From the NCBI GenBank assembly GCA_037903355.1, contig JBAJFE010000014.1, positions 3,410,001-3,474,000 of the forward strand: 64,000 nucleotides of DNA. Reading direction: 5' to 3'. Of this stretch, positions 22,561 to 33,761 are shown piece by piece; position 1 is the first letter of the stretch, and the number at the start of each line of letters is the position of its first letter. Position numbers and translations under genes: made by a program. Under the pieces are notes generated by a model. The model had not been told where the DNA came from. It did no database searches and saw only the letters and a list, made by a program, of their open reading frames with translations. The DNA comes from Trichuris trichiura (Eukaryota; Nematoda; Enoplea; Trichinellida; Trichuridae).

Positions 22561-25378
22561 AATAACTGTCTTTTAGTTCCCGTATGTTTTGTTTTATTTT
22601 CAACGGTCGTGTTCAGGCGAAAAGGTAATAAGACAAAACTTTTCACTGCGTAGAAATTCATAGCAGTTTTGAAAGTGTCTTTCTTCCGCTACCGGAAAGC
22701 ACCTTTCAGTAAGCCTTTCCGAGACGCTGATTAAGGAGCGAAGTGGGCTAGACATGCTGCGTGAATTTTCGCACGACGGTTTGACAATTCATTAAGAGCA
22801 ATGAGATAGCGAGAAAGGTTTCCTATGTAACAAATTTTGAACTTTTATGCGCCCTCCATTGTATTTACGAATGCAGCCTGCTTGGTTGTTAAGAAACTTT
22901 GTAGACGAAACACACGATCACTAGTCTTCTCTTTAGTGTCTACGTTGAACACTGAGCAAGAGGTGTGCCAGTGAAGTTTCGTAACAATTAAACAGGTTAC
23001 GCCCGCGTATATAACGAAGGCTTTTGCATCCTTTAAAAACTTGCATTTCAGAATAGATTTGCTTGAACATGTGAGACATTTTAAACGTGTTTTTCGAATT
23101 TCAGTTTTATATCATACAGATGTAACCATTTCATTGAATGTGCAGAAAATTTTACCGAGCTCTCAGGACAAGAACACTTTTCCCATTATCACACTAGAAA
23201 CATTTCTACAATGATGGTGGGACACATTCTAGTCCTGAAAACTCCGTTAAAGTTTTCTGAACACTCAATAAAACGATTACATGCCCATAAAATAATAAAA
23301 AAACAGCTTTGTTTTGTCGACTTATCATTTGAAGAAAAAAGCATACTAAAAATGGATGATAAAAAACTAAAATTCTCTTGTCAAACACGCTTCGTCTGTA
23401 CACTGGCATGCTTTGTCTATTAGCGGATGTTCCGGCAAGAAACTTGAGTTACTAAACAACTTGATTCTTTTTTGTGTGGTTTCGACCTAAAATAGCCAAG
23501 AAAGCACTGATCCGTCTTCCGTAGAAGTGCAAATAAGACCTCTGCTTTATAACAGGTTAAACACCGTACAAAAAAGAAAGAATAAAGTTAATTCGATTGC
23601 TTTATAATTATTAGAGAAAACGACAGAACAACTTATACATTCAAAGCTTATGGGACAACACTGTCTTGTCTTCAGCGATTTATGGTTCCGAATATATAAG
23701 TTGTTCTGTCACTTTCTCTAATAAGTATCCATTCATCACCTGGTATGGCCTTCATTTTGGTTGATTTCAGAAACCCAAAAAGACCTTCATTAAGAGACCT
23801 GCAGGAACTTAACGTTCGTTCTTTTAATAAAAGGCTGCGTATGCGCTAGACAAGTCCCGTGTAAACAACAGGAATGCTTCAAAAATTCAAACACTCATGA
23901 AAAGTCAGTCATCAGACTCTTCTTGAAAACCGTTCTACGATTCGTAGCGGTGAACTCATAGATACTCTCTACGCGTGGAACGCGCTGCGGATCGCAGTCT
24001 TCTAGCCTTTCGAGCTATATTCAAGTGCCAAGAGCTTATGGAAGCTGTATTCCTGCCTATGTGCCAGATAATCTTATGTTCTTAAAATGCTCTGCTTGCA
24101 AAATATCTCAAGTCGTAAAAATCAGCAGCTGACTTACAATGGAGTTTCAGAAACGGGGTCATTTCACGAAGGCTCAAACTTGAACGTCGTTTATTCATTC
24201 TGCAAATCTTTCCTTCTGCTGGGTAAGTTCGGAAAATGGAAGTCTGAATAATCTAAGTATTATTGTATTTCTTTTTACGCGGATATCCTGCTGATGAATT
24301 AGGATCAGACGACCGAACTCTTTATCGCGGAGAAAGATGAAAGTCGCACTCAGGGATGATCTAGTTTTATCATCAAAGCACGTGAAAAGTTTTCTCATCC
24401 TCTGATGATGATAAAGGGTTAGTATTTAAAGCTATCTTAATTTTTTTTGAAATAAGTTTGTGACACGAACTAATTTGTCAACAGAACGTCGCCGCAACTG
24501 CTTGTATAGCTGCAAGCTCGCGAAGACAGCTTCTATGGTCACTCTACTGTGCTCTGCGTTGCACTCGTCTTCAACTCATTGTAAATGCATATTAAAGCAT
24601 TTGACAATCTTGCTGTGCTCAGCTGTCGCGGAAGAGCTCTTTGGCTACTTTCGTCATCCTCATCCTCTCTTGTTCCAATTTCTTTTGGTGGAGAAAATTG
24701 TCGCTGCTCTTCAATGGATGAGCAGTGAATCACGTTGGGAATTCAACACATTTTCAGCGCTCTGATATTCTACCTCTTCAAAGCATAATCGATTTGCCAG
24801 CTAAACAAAGTTTTCGGCAGAAAAGGTAGGCACTGGGTTCGAAGTCTTTTAGACAGTGAATTAAAATTAAGACAAGCTACGCCTAAGTCGTATGCAAACA
24901 GTGTCCCGATTCGTCATTTGAAACTTCTAAGATGTTCTCAATGGCTATTCCTATGTTACATCTCTTCCAAACTTCCATCTCTTCTAAGATGTGCTCAACT
25001 GAAAGCGATTTCGTCCTCCTCACAATGACCGTATTTTAACCAGCTTAGAGCAAAACAAAAATGTACTTTGACTACTTCAACTATTTAAAACGGACACTAT
25101 GAAAACCCCTGTGGGCATTAGGATGATTTTGAGATCCAAATACTCATATTCCCTCCGTAAATAACACGGACGCAGGCAATGTCAGCAGCACCATTCAGGG
25201 AAAGCAGCGTTCCTTCGCTGATCATATAGAAAATGATGAAAAGAAGTTTTCGCGGCTTTTTTATTCAGCAACAAGAATTACCACCGTGAACAATATCGTC
25301 GCGGCCATTCCATATGGAAAAGCTGAAAGCAAATATTTCTACCTAAGAAAAAGAAACGAAGTAATAGGAAGTTTACTT
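22561..25378. other. Gene-free stretch apart from one foldback repeat
   Basis: No convincing exons. An acidic minus-strand frame at 24539-24733 (REDEDDESSQ) and a plus-strand frame without a start at 25133-25387 are open but unsupported. Confidence 0.35.
23607..23725. repeat. Foldback element resembling the one at 5293
   Basis: Arms 23607-23643 and 23690-23725 are inverted copies of about 36 bases with a few mismatches, around a 46-base centre. On the minus strand the centre reads CTGAAGACAA...TTGTC, the same layout as the CTGATGA-stem core at 5356-5383 but more degraded. I infer a related Penelope-type terminal structure. Confidence 0.45.
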
Positions 25379-27071
25379 TTAACGTAACCGCCTTGCTTCA
25401 CGCTCCGACTCCAGTAGTATTAAAATGTCCCCTTCGCGAACTGGTCCTTTCACGTTTCGGATGATCGATCTTTTAGAATCATCGATGAACTCGACTCTTA
25501 CCTGAAGAAATAAAAGCTATTACCAACGGATTATTCAATGCGAGGTAACACTATAACTGTAAGTGTATATATCTATATACATACGTATATATAAAAGCCC
25601 TTTTTCCTGAACAAGAAACTTTGGTCGCATACTGCTTTTAAACGCTGATTTGTTGCGGGACCTAGGCCCACCTAAGGCCCTGCTCCACGAACAAGACACT
25701 GAGGAATAAGAACGTCTTTGCTCCCAGAAACTAAAAGTGCTGCCTGCGCTACATTTATGGACACTGCACCGCGCAACGCGGACTTAATGAGACTATGTTT
25801 CTTCCAGCCTCTGCATTCCAGCATGCACTAATTCTTATGGGTTTTTACTGATAGCTATGCTGCTGCAAGGTGAAGCAAACGATATGCCCGGGATGGCATC
25901 CTTTACAACTAGACTTCTGGACAGAATAAGGATCAGTAGCAAGAGATCAATGAAGGAAAAATGGCAGCCAAATTAGCGAGGTGGAAACAGCTTAGTTCAG
26001 ACGGGAGCTGGCCAGCTCAAAAGGTCTGGTAAGGAGAGGAAGCAGGCGCAAGCTTGAAGAAAACTGGCTTAAGTCAAGAAAGACGACCACTAAGACGCAA
26101 CCATTAATAAAGGGAAAACGGATTTTTTCTGTCTCGTTCCCCCCGCAAGAGCAGCGGCAATATCAATGGGTAATACGCAATGATAGCACGGGTCAGCGGA
26201 ACAACGGGAGGGACGTCTTACTGCGGGTCACTGAACACTGGGCCATCATACCTTCTGTGTAGGCTTAGGGCAGGACAGGACGACAGGCAGACGTACAGTA
26301 CCCACTTGACCTCCTTTGACGTTGCCGCCAAAACTTGCGGGGGGAACGAGACAGAAAAGACCCGGAAAAGCATTAAACGATAAAGAACAACACTGAAACT
26401 GGAAAAAGCGGCCGGTGAGACTTGGTAGCATGAATTTATCAATAAAAAAACAGCTGTTCCAACAAGCTAAACCCCACGTGGATATCAACAGTTACCATAC
26501 TAGGCATCACATCAGACTGTTCGATAAAACTCAAAATAAAGCGGTGAAAACACGACGGTGCGCGCAAGGCAACAGTCGATAAAACCATTTTCATATATGC
26601 CCAAACGAACAACATTCATTGATGTTAATAACGTAACTACTTCTTGCTTTTGGATATGGGTGCGAAGACCAAACATGAACGTTTGAAATATGCTAAACGG
26701 ATTAAAATGCTCTACCAAATATGCATATCAAGATTATTCACTTTGACTATCTAGGTAGCGTATATAACTTGTCTGCTCACTGTCAGTTTAACTGATACTT
26801 TGGAGTAGGCCAAGCGATTGCTAAGAAAATATACAGGCCAGTTATACGAATACATAAAAAATTTCAATACAATTGTGAATTAGAACATCCCCTGAAAAAG
26901 CGAAGGCAAGCAGTAAAATGCACTTTATTAAGACTTCAGCGTACCTGGGTACACTGACCCTGAGATCCTGTCCGACCAAGAATTTTCGTAACCTGGAAAG
27001 AAACGTTATCGTATCGCCGTATGGAAAACTTAAATCTGAAGAACCTTCACTAACTGAAATGGCTTGTCCAT
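25379..27071 (-). CDS. rps28: Ribosomal protein eS28 (RPS28), three exons
   Basis: Exons complement(25379..25501, 26945..26992, 27045..27071) give 65 residues in phase, the family length. eS28 is a small-subunit protein with an OB-like fold at the mRNA exit region of the 40S ribosome. Exon 1 gives MDKPFQLVK, exon 2 [16 protein letters not shown], and exon 3 VRVEFIDD, then [15 protein letters not shown] and ending [10 protein letters not shown]. The last block is nearly invariant in eukaryotes. The first intron is 52 bases, the second 1443 bases. Residues 8-9 are Val-Lys where most animals have Ala-Arg. The exons are too short to show as long ORFs. Confidence 0.96.
25502..26944. other. Long eS28 intron
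   Basis: 1443-base second intron of eS28. Holds a short AT-rich repeat (about 25561-25600) and one inverted-repeat element (26125-26358); no gene seen. Confidence 0.6.
26125..26358. mobile_element. MITE-like inverted-repeat element in the eS28 intron
   Basis: Ends 26125-26149 and 26334-26358 are perfect 25-base inverted repeats (TTTTCTGTCTCGTTCCCCCC then GCAAG). A further GCGGCAA/TTGCCGC match lies just inside. The 234-base body is GC-rich and carries no transposase. The size and ends fit a non-autonomous DNA transposon; the superfamily is not clear because no target duplication could be assigned. Confidence 0.6.
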
Positions 27072-27990
27072 CCGCTACTGAAATTCAACCTGCGCAGACC
27101 TACAACTTGCCACAAACGATACAGAACGAGCAAAGATTAACAAGAGCAAAGACTACTGTAGGCTCTGGCGCAGCGTTTTGCTGAAATAATAAATTCGTCT
27201 GTTTGTTCGTTTAGGGCGTAGTACTGAAGCTTGAGCTAACCATTTGCTATTAAATAGCGTACCTTCTTGTCGCGAAAATGAATCTTTTGTGCTTTCCACG
27301 GTAATTAATGTAATAACTTTTTCATGAATGATCAATCTAGACCAGTCATTAGGTCAGTCATTCCTCGAACGTGGTAATATCTCATCACTTTAATAATTTT
27401 TTGTTCAGAGAATGTAAAGTGCGTTTGACCGTTGCCTCCAATTCCATGTCAGATGCATTCCAGTCTAACGATCTCTGGAATGCGAAAATAAAGGATAACT
27501 ATTCTCTGATCGAAGGATAAATGGGCGGGACCAAGAGACCAAGGAATTCTGGAATGTGGAAACAATAAGCCTGGTGCTGTTTTACAAGAGGATGCAACAG
27601 CGGTGGCAAAACGTCCCTTTTTCGATAATAATGACATATCGGTTTGTAACACCATAAACAATTTGAAGTTCAGCAGATTTAAACCGATTGACACTAGTGT
27701 AGCTAAAAAGTAAGTGGCCCTTTGAATTAGTATTGACAGTCCGTAAAATAATATGCCCAAGTTACTGCTCATACCTGTAAATCTTACTTACGGTAGGAAC
27801 AATACTACCAAAGACGGCAGTTATGCGGCTCTGGTGAAATACCTGTTAGTACGTATTCTGCCGTAAATCGAGTTTCATATTATAACATTAGTGTTATTCT
27901 AGGGTTCAGTGGCACATCGAAAGAAATCCATCCTCTAGGTCGAACAGTTTATCCAAAGCGTTTTACTCCATCTTACATGCTGGTTTTAGA
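27072..27990. other. Intergenic between divergent genes
   Basis: Lies between the eS28 start (minus) and the six-exon gene (plus); probably holds both promoters. No exon recognised. Confidence 0.45.
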
Positions 27991-29739
27991 ATGTTCCGGG
28001 CCGGCGCGACAACAGGCTTCCGTCTTCGGTTGGCACTGCGCTCACGGCAAAATGGGGCCAATTTCAGCGTCTCTTCTTTGCCAGGTTTAGGGTATTAAGC
28101 GCGGCGTTGTCTTTTGTTGACTAAAATTGTTGTTATTTAGTCTCGTTGGTCCTGCTGCACGTTTCTTGTTGTTAGAATACCAGATTGATGCGTCGAAGGT
28201 TCAGGCCACTGGTCCTCGAAATGCTTTGCTGAAACAGTAAAGTGCTACTCGCTTTTTGCTATCTGGACGCATTCTTTGTGCTTTCAGCTGTTGGGTATAG
28301 CTTTTAAGGCTTTGAGAGGATTGATAGTGAATTTTTCAATCAGTTTTTTCTCTTGCGTGCACTTTAACTTAATGCTGTTCTAGGGATGTTTTGGACTATA
28401 TTACCACACATGGAATCAAGAAAGCTATAACAGCGACTGCTAGCACCGGGCTCCCCAAGACTTTAGTTACGGGCTCCAAAAGGCGCGGTAGATCTTTTGT
28501 TGACGAACAACTGCCCCCTGCTGATTTCATCAGCAAGGTAAACTAAACTAAATGTTTTTTCTGTAATACGCTTATAATATAACAGACTTCCGTTCCACAT
28601 GGCTATCTTTCAACGCACGCTAATGTTACTGAAATAGTTTGTGAAATGGAGAAATTGTTGACCGAGGGCAGTAAATTGTGCCTTACAACGGTGGTAATAC
28701 GAGCATGTGTTTTGGCGTTAAAAGTAGGTACAACATCACGATATTTGCGGAAGTTCTACAATGATTGTATCTTTCAATTATGTAGGTAGTACCTGAGCTA
28801 AACGCGATATCAGATAGAAGCACAATGTCCTTGTCACCTGCTGTGAACGTTGCAATGTATGTTCCATCTCAAGGCAGAAATAGCGTGTTTGGCGTCCTTC
28901 GAGGAGCAGAAAAGATGACGATGAAAGAGATAGAAATGAATCGCGAGGTATGAGGCTTACCTTTAATATTTGAAGACTGCTTTGTATTGGCATCGTGTTT
29001 ATTTCGTTCCACACTACTTGAAACGTCTTTCGCTTCAGTTGATGCTGGGTACAACGGCAAACTATTTAACTTTTTCCATGTTGCGTTGACATGTACAAGA
29101 AATGTACTTACCGTTGATCCCGTAAACGCCACTTGTTTTGTATTTCCTCTTTGAGGTCCTTTCTCTTGCAGTTGGAACAATCTTAGTAGCACTCTTTATA
29201 AACATTTCTAATTCGTGTACGAGCGAGTAGTTTTCGGTTAGACCAATGTTGACCAGTCGTTAGAGCGAGGATCCGTTCTAACTCCGAAGGATCGTTTCCT
29301 TTAGTTCTCTCAATTCAAATTTTTGTTAAGTATTAGTACATCTCTCCGTAACGTACACCATTGGTGACGGTCACATACTCTCTGAAAGCGTTTTCTTTCA
29401 ATAAGGCTGTTCTGTTTAACAGGAAACTTGCCGTAGTACATAATCAAATGATATGCCGCTATTCCCGACTGTCGTGCTTACAAGGTTTCCTATTCCAGAG
29501 AATTGAAAAAAACGTAGCGGCAGGTACGTTGTCTGTTGAGGATGCAGAAGGCGGTACTTTCAGGTATGCTTTTTTCGTTTGTAATATTGGATATAATGCT
29601 TTCATTTAGCGTGTGTAACCTGTCTGACCTGAATATCTCTGATTCCGCCGAACTGGTGAGGCCTCAGCAATGGGCGACTGTCACTGTTGGTAGACTGCAT
29701 CGCTTCTTATCTAACGAACAGGGCTCCGAAGACCGGTGA
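27991..29739 (+). CDS. Unrecognised six-exon protein, 221 residues
   Basis: Exons 27991..28084, 28176..28236, 28384..28537, 28786..28947, 29499..29563, 29610..29739 join in phase to 666 bases ending in TGA. Acceptors are standard AG; donors are GT with mostly good context (GTAAAG, GTAAAC, GTATGA, GTATGC). The N-terminus (MFRAGATTGFRLRLALRSRQ) is basic and amphipathic and could be a mitochondrial presequence, but that first exon is the least certain, with donor GTTTAG. The middle has a basic patch (TGSKRRGRSF) and a turn-rich segment (SPAVNVAMYVPSQGRNSVFG). The end is acidic/polar (LSNEQGSEDR). I considered Borealin and found no firm match. The gene is supported by phase agreement, not by homology. 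Confidence 0.6.
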
Positions 29740-31023
29740 GTAGGGTTCAAAGAGTGCATAACTAGAAGACCATTGACTTTCAGTCTGAAAATTACACTTT
29801 CTTTCAACAATGCAGCCATAAGTGAAGATTTGGCATCGAAGTTTTTGGAAACCGTTCGTTTTCTTTTGGAACATCCTTTATTGCTATCCTAAGTTTAAAA
29901 AGTTGGGTTGGTGCTTTTGATAGGTTGGTTGGTTTGCTAGCTCACAAGCAAAATCATTCATCTTGAGATATAGTAATTCCAGGCAAAAGAGGCGACAGTA
30001 AACGAACTCCGCTTTGAAGTGTTGAAATAGCAAGCTGTTGCCAGAAACTCATTTTGCCTTAGTGAACAACGGGTCATGTTGATAAGATTACTATCCGACA
30101 GTGCAGCGTATTTGGATCTTGTGTAACTCGTATTGAATTTGCGTTCTAGTAATCCTAAGAAAATATGCTCATTTGTTCGTCGCTGGCCAACAGTGGTTAA
30201 TGCTAGTGAGCATCTGGCTCTTGATTTGTTTAAGGCGGTAACTTGGATGTAAGAAATAAGGCTGATTGTCGCTGTTCCTTGCAGTATAGAACAGTTTTAA
30301 AGTTGATAGTAGACAAAAAAGATCTTCCTTTGCTGTACAAATTTTAATAGGTTTTGAAGTTTTAAAACTTTTGGAGAGAAAAATTTATTCGTTGTCACAC
30401 TGTGTTGTGTTATGTGACAGCTTGACTTTGCACAGTAACATGGAAGTGAGCAGTACTGTGAGTGGGCAACTTTACAAGGTGGTATCCACGAGCTCACTTA
30501 GATGTACATTTTGTAATACACAGAAGATCATAAATTACACGAATTAGGGTGCATTGGGACTCTTCAACTAAGAGTTACTTAAGTAGCTGAAACTCTTGGA
30601 AAGCGCAAACTCTAGTTGCCTTTTACCAAAACAAGGACTGAGTATTAGCGGTTGCAACCCGCGCTGTTGGCTGTGGAGCGCGTTTTTTGTCTTCTTCAGA
30701 CATAACTGTGTTTGCACTGCGGCAGAAGTTCAGGCGCAAAAATATGGCAGTAAAATCAATAAATTAGTCGAATGTATTCATATTGCGTGTTTGCGTTCGC
30801 AGATTGTTGGTGGAAATGTAAGATCATCATATGTTCTATTATCTTCTGTCCCGCGGGTCTTCACGTTTCCGTTAGCCGTTGGCTGCAGCTCACATGACGC
30901 AGCTGTTTACTATCATTTGTTCAATAAACGTTTTTCTCTGTGAAAGCATTTTTAAAGCTTCCTTAAATGTTTCTGTCTCATGCTAGACAGCATTACCTGC
31001 TCGTTTTTTTGGCACCTTTAGAC
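29740..31023. other. Intergenic, no gene seen
   Basis: One 115-codon plus-strand ORF (30596-30943) without a motif; otherwise nothing. The right end should hold the ETFRF1 promoter. Confidence 0.4.
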
Positions 31024-31359
31024 ATGTCGAAAGAACTTCGTTATCAAGTCGTTCAGCTGTACAAGCAGGTATGAATCCATTACGGGAAATAGATTTCTGT
31101 TTTTTGTTTTCCCTTTCGTTTCGACGTTCTTTAGCCTTGACCATTATAGCTGATGTACATGGCTCGTGATTATCCTTCAGGAGAAGATTATTTTAAACAA
31201 AAGTTGCGTTTGGCTTTTCGCAACAAAAAAGGAATAACCGACGAAACGCAAATACGCGAAGCGTTAAAACACGGAAACTTCGTAAAGAAAGAACTGGAAA
31301 CATTGTACTACCTGAAAAAATACCGTGCTATGAAGAAGAGGTATTACAATAACGGTTAA
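31024..31359 (+). CDS. etfrf1: ETFRF1/LYRM5, LYR-motif protein
   Basis: Two exons, 31024..31068 and 31150..31359, give 84 residues in phase across an 81-base intron. LYRM5 (ETFRF1) is a small mitochondrial matrix protein of the LYR superfamily that binds electron-transfer flavoprotein and removes its FAD. Exon 1 (MSKELRYQVVQLYKQ) carries the LYK form of the LYR motif. Exon 2 continues LMYMARDYPSGEDYFKQKL and ends with the family hallmark ELETLYYLKKYRAMKKRYY. Length matches the family (about 85-90). Acyl carrier protein is the usual LYR partner. Confidence 0.95.
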
Positions 31360-31717
31360 TGCTCAAACCTGTTTGTGGTATGTATAAGCAAACGTATTTT
31401 CGTATTAAGATAATGCAGTTGTTAGCTAACAGTACGCCTGCTGCGATGTGCTTAGTTGCAGTTCCTTTATCCTTCGTGCGTTTTAAATTCATATTCTTAT
31501 TTGAAACGCTATTAAAACCTTAGCCAGATTTTTAGGGCGTAGTATCTACCGGTGCGAACGTTTAGCGAATACGGCGTACGCATCTAAGAGAGCAGCTTTC
31601 TGAGATACCAAACACGTTGTCCTATTAGTGTTGTCAACTTTTAAGGTGTGGTTTTATCTTTTCTTGCAAAGCGCAGTCATTGCATTAAAACGAACTTTTT
31701 TACCCTGGCATAATATC

Positions 31718-31802
31718 TTTTTTTGATGATTTGCAATCGCTTGAGTGTTAAGATCCCATGTTATGGATCTTAATAATCAAGCGATTGAAAATCATCGAAA
31801 AA
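31718..31802 (+). ncRNA. Long near-perfect hairpin, possible miRNA precursor
   Basis: Arms 31718-31756 and 31765-31802 pair over about 38 positions with three mismatches and a one-base bulge, leaving an 8-base loop (CATGTTAT). Size, loop and pairing fit a metazoan pre-miRNA, and the hairpin lies about 360 bases downstream of ETFRF1 on unique-looking sequence. The arms contain CAATCGCTTGA and TCAAGCGATTG. A foldback transposon tip is the alternative. I know of no miRNA family with this sequence. Confidence 0.35.
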
Positions 31803-32421
31803 GTAAGAATATTAAATCAAACCTTTACGATGCGTCTAGCTTTTGCTGAATATGTCCACAGTGAAAAAATCAACGTGCTCATTTTTTAACCTTAAAGATT
31901 TACCTTCAGGCAGCTGTCCACTCATCTGCTTTCTAGTTAGTCTTTTGATGAATCTACTTATTAGCACTTGCATAAATTCGTTCATGTTGGAAATGAAATC
32001 TACTTTTGTTTCTTTTCTCCTGTTTTTGTTTAACAGAGCAAAAGCTTTTGGCTTTATGTATTGATGTATTAGTGATTCTCAAGGAAGCGCCGGAAGATTT
32101 GGTGTGTGTTAATATTTAGGCCTCTTCCGTAGGAGTCAGTAGGAAGGGGCATATTGGAGTGCAGAGGACAAAAGATTGAAGAACCATGATACTTTAATGT
32201 GATGTTTCATTGCTAAGTAGTTGCTAACATTAGCAGGTCATATGAATGGACGTAACAATGCGATATTAGTCCCTCTACTATTAAAAGTGAAGGATGGACT
32301 TTTCTTTGACCTTCATTTTACCGAGCTGTGTATGTCTACTACGGTAAGTTGTTAAAGTTTCTAAGTGGGCATTCACTTCCCAACACGGTCTTCTTTTGAT
32401 GAGATGAAAATACAACGAGGT
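31803..32421. other. Intergenic, no gene seen
   Basis: Sequence between the hairpin and the BEL/Pao element. One hydrophobic ORF (31843-32064) is not convincing. Confidence 0.4.
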
Positions 32422-32605
32422 TGTCGCGTAATTCACGCTCAGTTGTACCTGCAAACTCTTCTGGGTAAGGAGGAGACTGTTGGCCTGATTTCCGCTCTCT
32501 TATTTCGACTTGCCGACTAGTTCGATTGTTTTTCTGACCTTCCGATAGCTTTATCCCGACCGATAGTAAACCTATTTACTCCAATCGTTCTGTTATTGAC
32601 GATTT
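32422..32605 (+). repeat. BEL/Pao 5' LTR (about 184 bases)
   Basis: Matches the copy at 37861-38088 along its length except for an internal gap of about 45 bases. Followed at 32607 by TGGTCCTCCGCCGAGCC, which is placed and begins like a tRNA primer-binding site. Confidence 0.85.
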
Positions 32606-33461
32606 GTTGGTCCTCCGCCGAGCCAGATCAAAAACCATCCCTCCGATGTCGATTAGGCGTAGTATCAGGTGCTGCCAATCGGCCGAAGACCATGCTGGAA
32701 TGGATATGCCTGCATTGACTTTATCGATTGAAGAACGGATACAAGCTGCAGTGCTGTTGCTTCCCTCTTCTGCTGTAGCAGAGTTGTTAACGCAAGAAGT
32801 GCTAAAGTGCTAAGTGTCTCAGCAGCAAAGAATTAATAGATCTGAAGAAGGTGATAATTCACGTCATGTTGTGCAGAAATGCATGCCTAACCGAGCTGTT
32901 GATGACTGGTCTTGGATAGAAGGCAGTGACACTTGGTCATCGCACAGACTGAGCCCATGGATGTTCCAGCCGAATGCCATAGCCGGCATGGAAAAGTTTG
33001 ACGGCAACCCCAGAAAGTGGCCCGCGTTCATTGCCACCTCCAGGGTCCTCGTCCAAGGTGTGCTACCTTTAGATGCTCAGCGCCTAGCGGTACTGAGACA
33101 ATTGTTATCTCTGAAGTTGCGAAACGGATTTGCTGGTTATTCGGCGGATCCAAATATGTATTATGAATTATTGCGGCGGCTTCGTCCCTTCTATGGAGAT
33201 AAGCAGACTTTGGCAAAGGCAAGCCTCACCTCAGAAATAATGAGTTTGCCTCTGCTGAAGTCAGAACGATTATTAGAACTGGAAGATTTTTTCCATCGTG
33301 TGAGTGCAGCGGTCAGTACAGTGAAGCTTTCTGGGCTGCATCACGATATGAATTCATCTGGTTTGTTAGAACGTGTTACGTCAAAACTGACACCACGCTT
33401 ACATGAGCTATGGGTGATGCATTCTTCTCAGTTAATGTCAACGCCTAACTTCGAGACGTGA
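32604..33461 (+). pseudogene. BEL/Pao gag-like region (DUF1759)
   Basis: One frame interrupted by a TAA at 32811-32813. The block KFDGNPRKWPAFIATSRVLV followed by VLRQLLSLKLRN and a leucine-rich stretch matches the Pao gag domain (usually KFDGDP..W..F...F). The zinc-knuckle and aspartic protease that should follow are not found in the 300 bases before the reverse transcriptase, so they appear deleted. Confidence 0.75.
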
Positions 33462-33761
33462 ACGGTATGGTTAAAGAACGTTTTGCGATTGAAGCTGCCA
33501 ACCGCCACTCGTCAGAGTTTAGCACGATCATCAAGTTCCCCTACAGAGCATCGACCGTCTTTAGCAACGAGGAATGTTATGGTGCCATCTAGTGGAGCGT
33601 GCGGCATTTCCGGTAATAATCATCATCACTCTTCAACCTGTCCCATTTGGATGCGTTGAAATTTTGATAAGCATGGACGTGCCGTCGGCACATAGGCACT
33701 ACGACATGAGATGCGTCAGCCACTAGCGAAATAAACCAGTTGGATCACTAACGTCCTTCGG

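Noticed and set aside
24195..24733. Minus-strand frames, one with an acidic run
   Set aside because: No acceptor or upstream exon in phase found; the sequence may be chance.
28778..29192. Minus-strand ORFs of 78 and 107 codons
   Set aside because: Partly antisense to the 28786-28947 exon of the plus-strand six-exon gene; no motif.
27991..29739. Borealin/CDCA8 identity for the six-exon gene
   Set aside because: The N-terminal coiled region and C-terminal dimerisation pattern of Borealin are not visible; similarity is only a basic KRR patch.
31843..32064. Hydrophobic 73-codon ORF after the hairpin
   Set aside because: Low-complexity T-rich translation without upstream regulatory or splice support.
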